Shown here: one piece after another, positions 63,087 through 64,000 of the stretch
Numbering within the stretch: the stretch's first letter is position 1
Layout of the letters: each line of letters begins with the position of its first letter
DNA from: Sporosarcina highlanderae
GTDB taxonomy: Bacteria; Bacillota; Bacilli; Bacillales_A; Planococcaceae
Length of the DNA stretch: 64,000 nt
Direction of reading: 5' to 3'
NCBI RefSeq assembly: GCF_030433715.1
Contig: NZ_JAROCC010000002.1
Location: 248,001 to 312,000, forward strand
Notes under the pieces: generated by a model
Databases searched by the model: none
The model's input: only the letters and a program-made list of their open reading frames with translations
Told to the model about the DNA's origin: nothing
Program-made: the position numbers and the translations under genes

Positions 63087-64000
63087 CCGCCCAACTCCCC
63101 TCTTCGAAGCTTCGGGTCAAGCATGTACATGAGGACATCAATTATTAATAAGGTTACGATGACAATCAACCCCGTAAGCATGATGCCGCCCATGAGCAAA
63201 GGATAATCCTTCACCATGACGGATTTTACAAGCAATTGTCCGAGGCCAGACCATGCAAATAGGGCTTCCACAATAACCGAGCCCCCGAAAAACGAAGGAA
63301 CCGTCATACCAAGATAATTCAAATAGGGAATGAAAGCGTTACGTAGCACTCCCCGTCTGATTTCTCGCTCCTCTACACCGTTCGCCTTTGCAGCCATTAC
63401 ATAATAACTTCCGATTTCCGACTTTACGCTCTCTTGGAGGAAGCGAGCGTACAGGCCGACATGCGTCAATACGACGACGGAAGCAGGCATGATCAGATGC
63501 CTTAATTTATCGACAAAGCCGCCTTCACCCGATAAGCTTCTCGTCCCGGAAGAAGGAAGGATACCTAACATGACGGAAAATAAATAAATGAATAAAATCC
63601 CAAGCCAAAAAGGAGGGATGGAAGAAGACGCGATACTGAATGTCGATAGCCCTCTGTCAAGCAGTGACCCTGGCTTCATGCCTGCAGCCATGCCAAGCCA
63701 AACCGACCCAAGGATGATGAAAAACATTGATACACCAAATAACAGAAGTGTATTCGGCAGCCTTTCCCCTAAGATTGAAGTGACAGGACGGCCCTCTTTT
63801 GCTGACATGCCGAGATTCCCTTTCAACGTCTCCTTCAGCCATGATCCATATTGCATGATCAGCGGACGATCGAGCCCAAACTCCTTGCTGATCCGCTCCT
63901 TTTCAGATGCGGTCAATGTTTGGGCATTGCCCCCGTAATATGCCGTTGCCGAACTACCCGGCCCGGCATTCATTATGAAAAAAGAGAGGAAGCTCACGAT
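63083..64000 (-). CDS. Peptide/nickel-type ABC importer permease (DppB/NikB type), partial
   Basis: About 305 residues are visible; the gene continues past the right edge. EFGLDRPLIMQYGSWL and the coupling motif GSYYVMAAKANGVEEREI are typical of DppB/NikB. Its true start lies outside the window; the first methionine seen is internal. Confidence 0.9.
   Translation of the reverse strand: MVSFLSFFIMNAGPGSSATAYYGGNAQTLTASEKERISKEFGLDRPLIMQYGSWLKETLKGNLGMSAKEGRPVTSILGERLPNTLLLFGVSMFFIILGSVWLGMAAGMKPGSLLDRGLSTFSIASSSIPPFWLGILFIYLFSVMLGILPSSGTRSLSGEGGFVDKLRHLIMPASVVVLTHVGLYARFLQESVKSEIGSYYVMAAKANGVEEREIRRGVLRNAFIPYLNYLGMTVPSFFGGSVIVEALFAWSGLGQLLVKSVMVKDYPLLMGGIMLTGLIVIVTLLIIDVLMYMLDPKLRRGELGG

Overview
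The window looks like the chromosome of a spore-forming, low-to-moderate GC member of the Bacillota, most likely Planococcaceae and close to Sporosarcina. Supporting this are strong AGGAGG-type ribosome binding sites with many TTG/GTG starts, a gamma-type spore-protein candidate, a YfhE-like protein, an RNase J gene, a bacillithiol-linked YtxJ protein, a des-desK-desR cold-response operon, a YtrA-type GntR/ABC operon and a holin-like type I toxin of the TxpA/BsrG kind. The genus is an inference from these features; no 16S rRNA gene is present.

Layout. 1-5500: the 5' part of an ABC-F ribosome-protection gene with an attenuator-like leader, a frameshifted histidine phosphatase, small spore-type genes, an alpha/beta hydrolase and a 3-hydroxybutyrate dehydrogenase. 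5500-18900: housekeeping genes (RNase J, tRNA-Asn, PgeF, two GNATs with a nitrilase, YcdB-like, thioredoxin-reductase-like, UPF0180, SelO, a toast-rack protein) plus a decayed sigma/anti-sigma pair. 18900-34000 is an accessory, visibly AT-rich defence region. It holds a MjaI-like restriction-modification pair, a type I toxin-antitoxin locus, a DoxX gene behind two Rex/Fnr-type operators, an HEARO/omega-RNA-like structured RNA, and two helicase-based units. One unit is a five-gene translationally coupled operon: a sigma-70-region-4 protein, a PLD-DEAH helicase, a 54-residue protein, a Rad50/DndD-like ATPase and a 150-residue protein. The other is a MutT-type Nudix gene followed by a PLD-DEAH-DUF3427 helicase. 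34000-64000 returns to core metabolism: a Uma2 nuclease, a cell-wall endopeptidase, DDAH, D-serine ammonia-lyase, the kynABU tryptophan degradation operon, des-desK-desR, PlsY, PAP2, an alkyltransferase-like protein, MscL, DUF2207, the Ytr-like ABC operon, and the end of a dipeptide/nickel-type ABC importer that runs off the window.

The two most unusual signals are these. (1) Six intergenic arrays of short tandem units with a period of exactly 21 bp (20 bp in one case) are scattered through the window. Each array has its own 10-13 bp core, and two arrays 35 kb apart share a core and an alternating 42-bp dimer organisation. The period is two DNA helical turns. (2) The five-gene coupled operon at 22735-30381 has the composition of an anti-phage system but matches no named system I can assign with confidence.

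Gene decay is visible at four places: a one-base frameshift in the histidine phosphatase, a stop codon plus a fusing deletion in the sigma/DUF4179 pair, a PhoD-like phosphatase fragment, and a gene whose coding sense runs upstream of any start codon to the edge of a repeat array.
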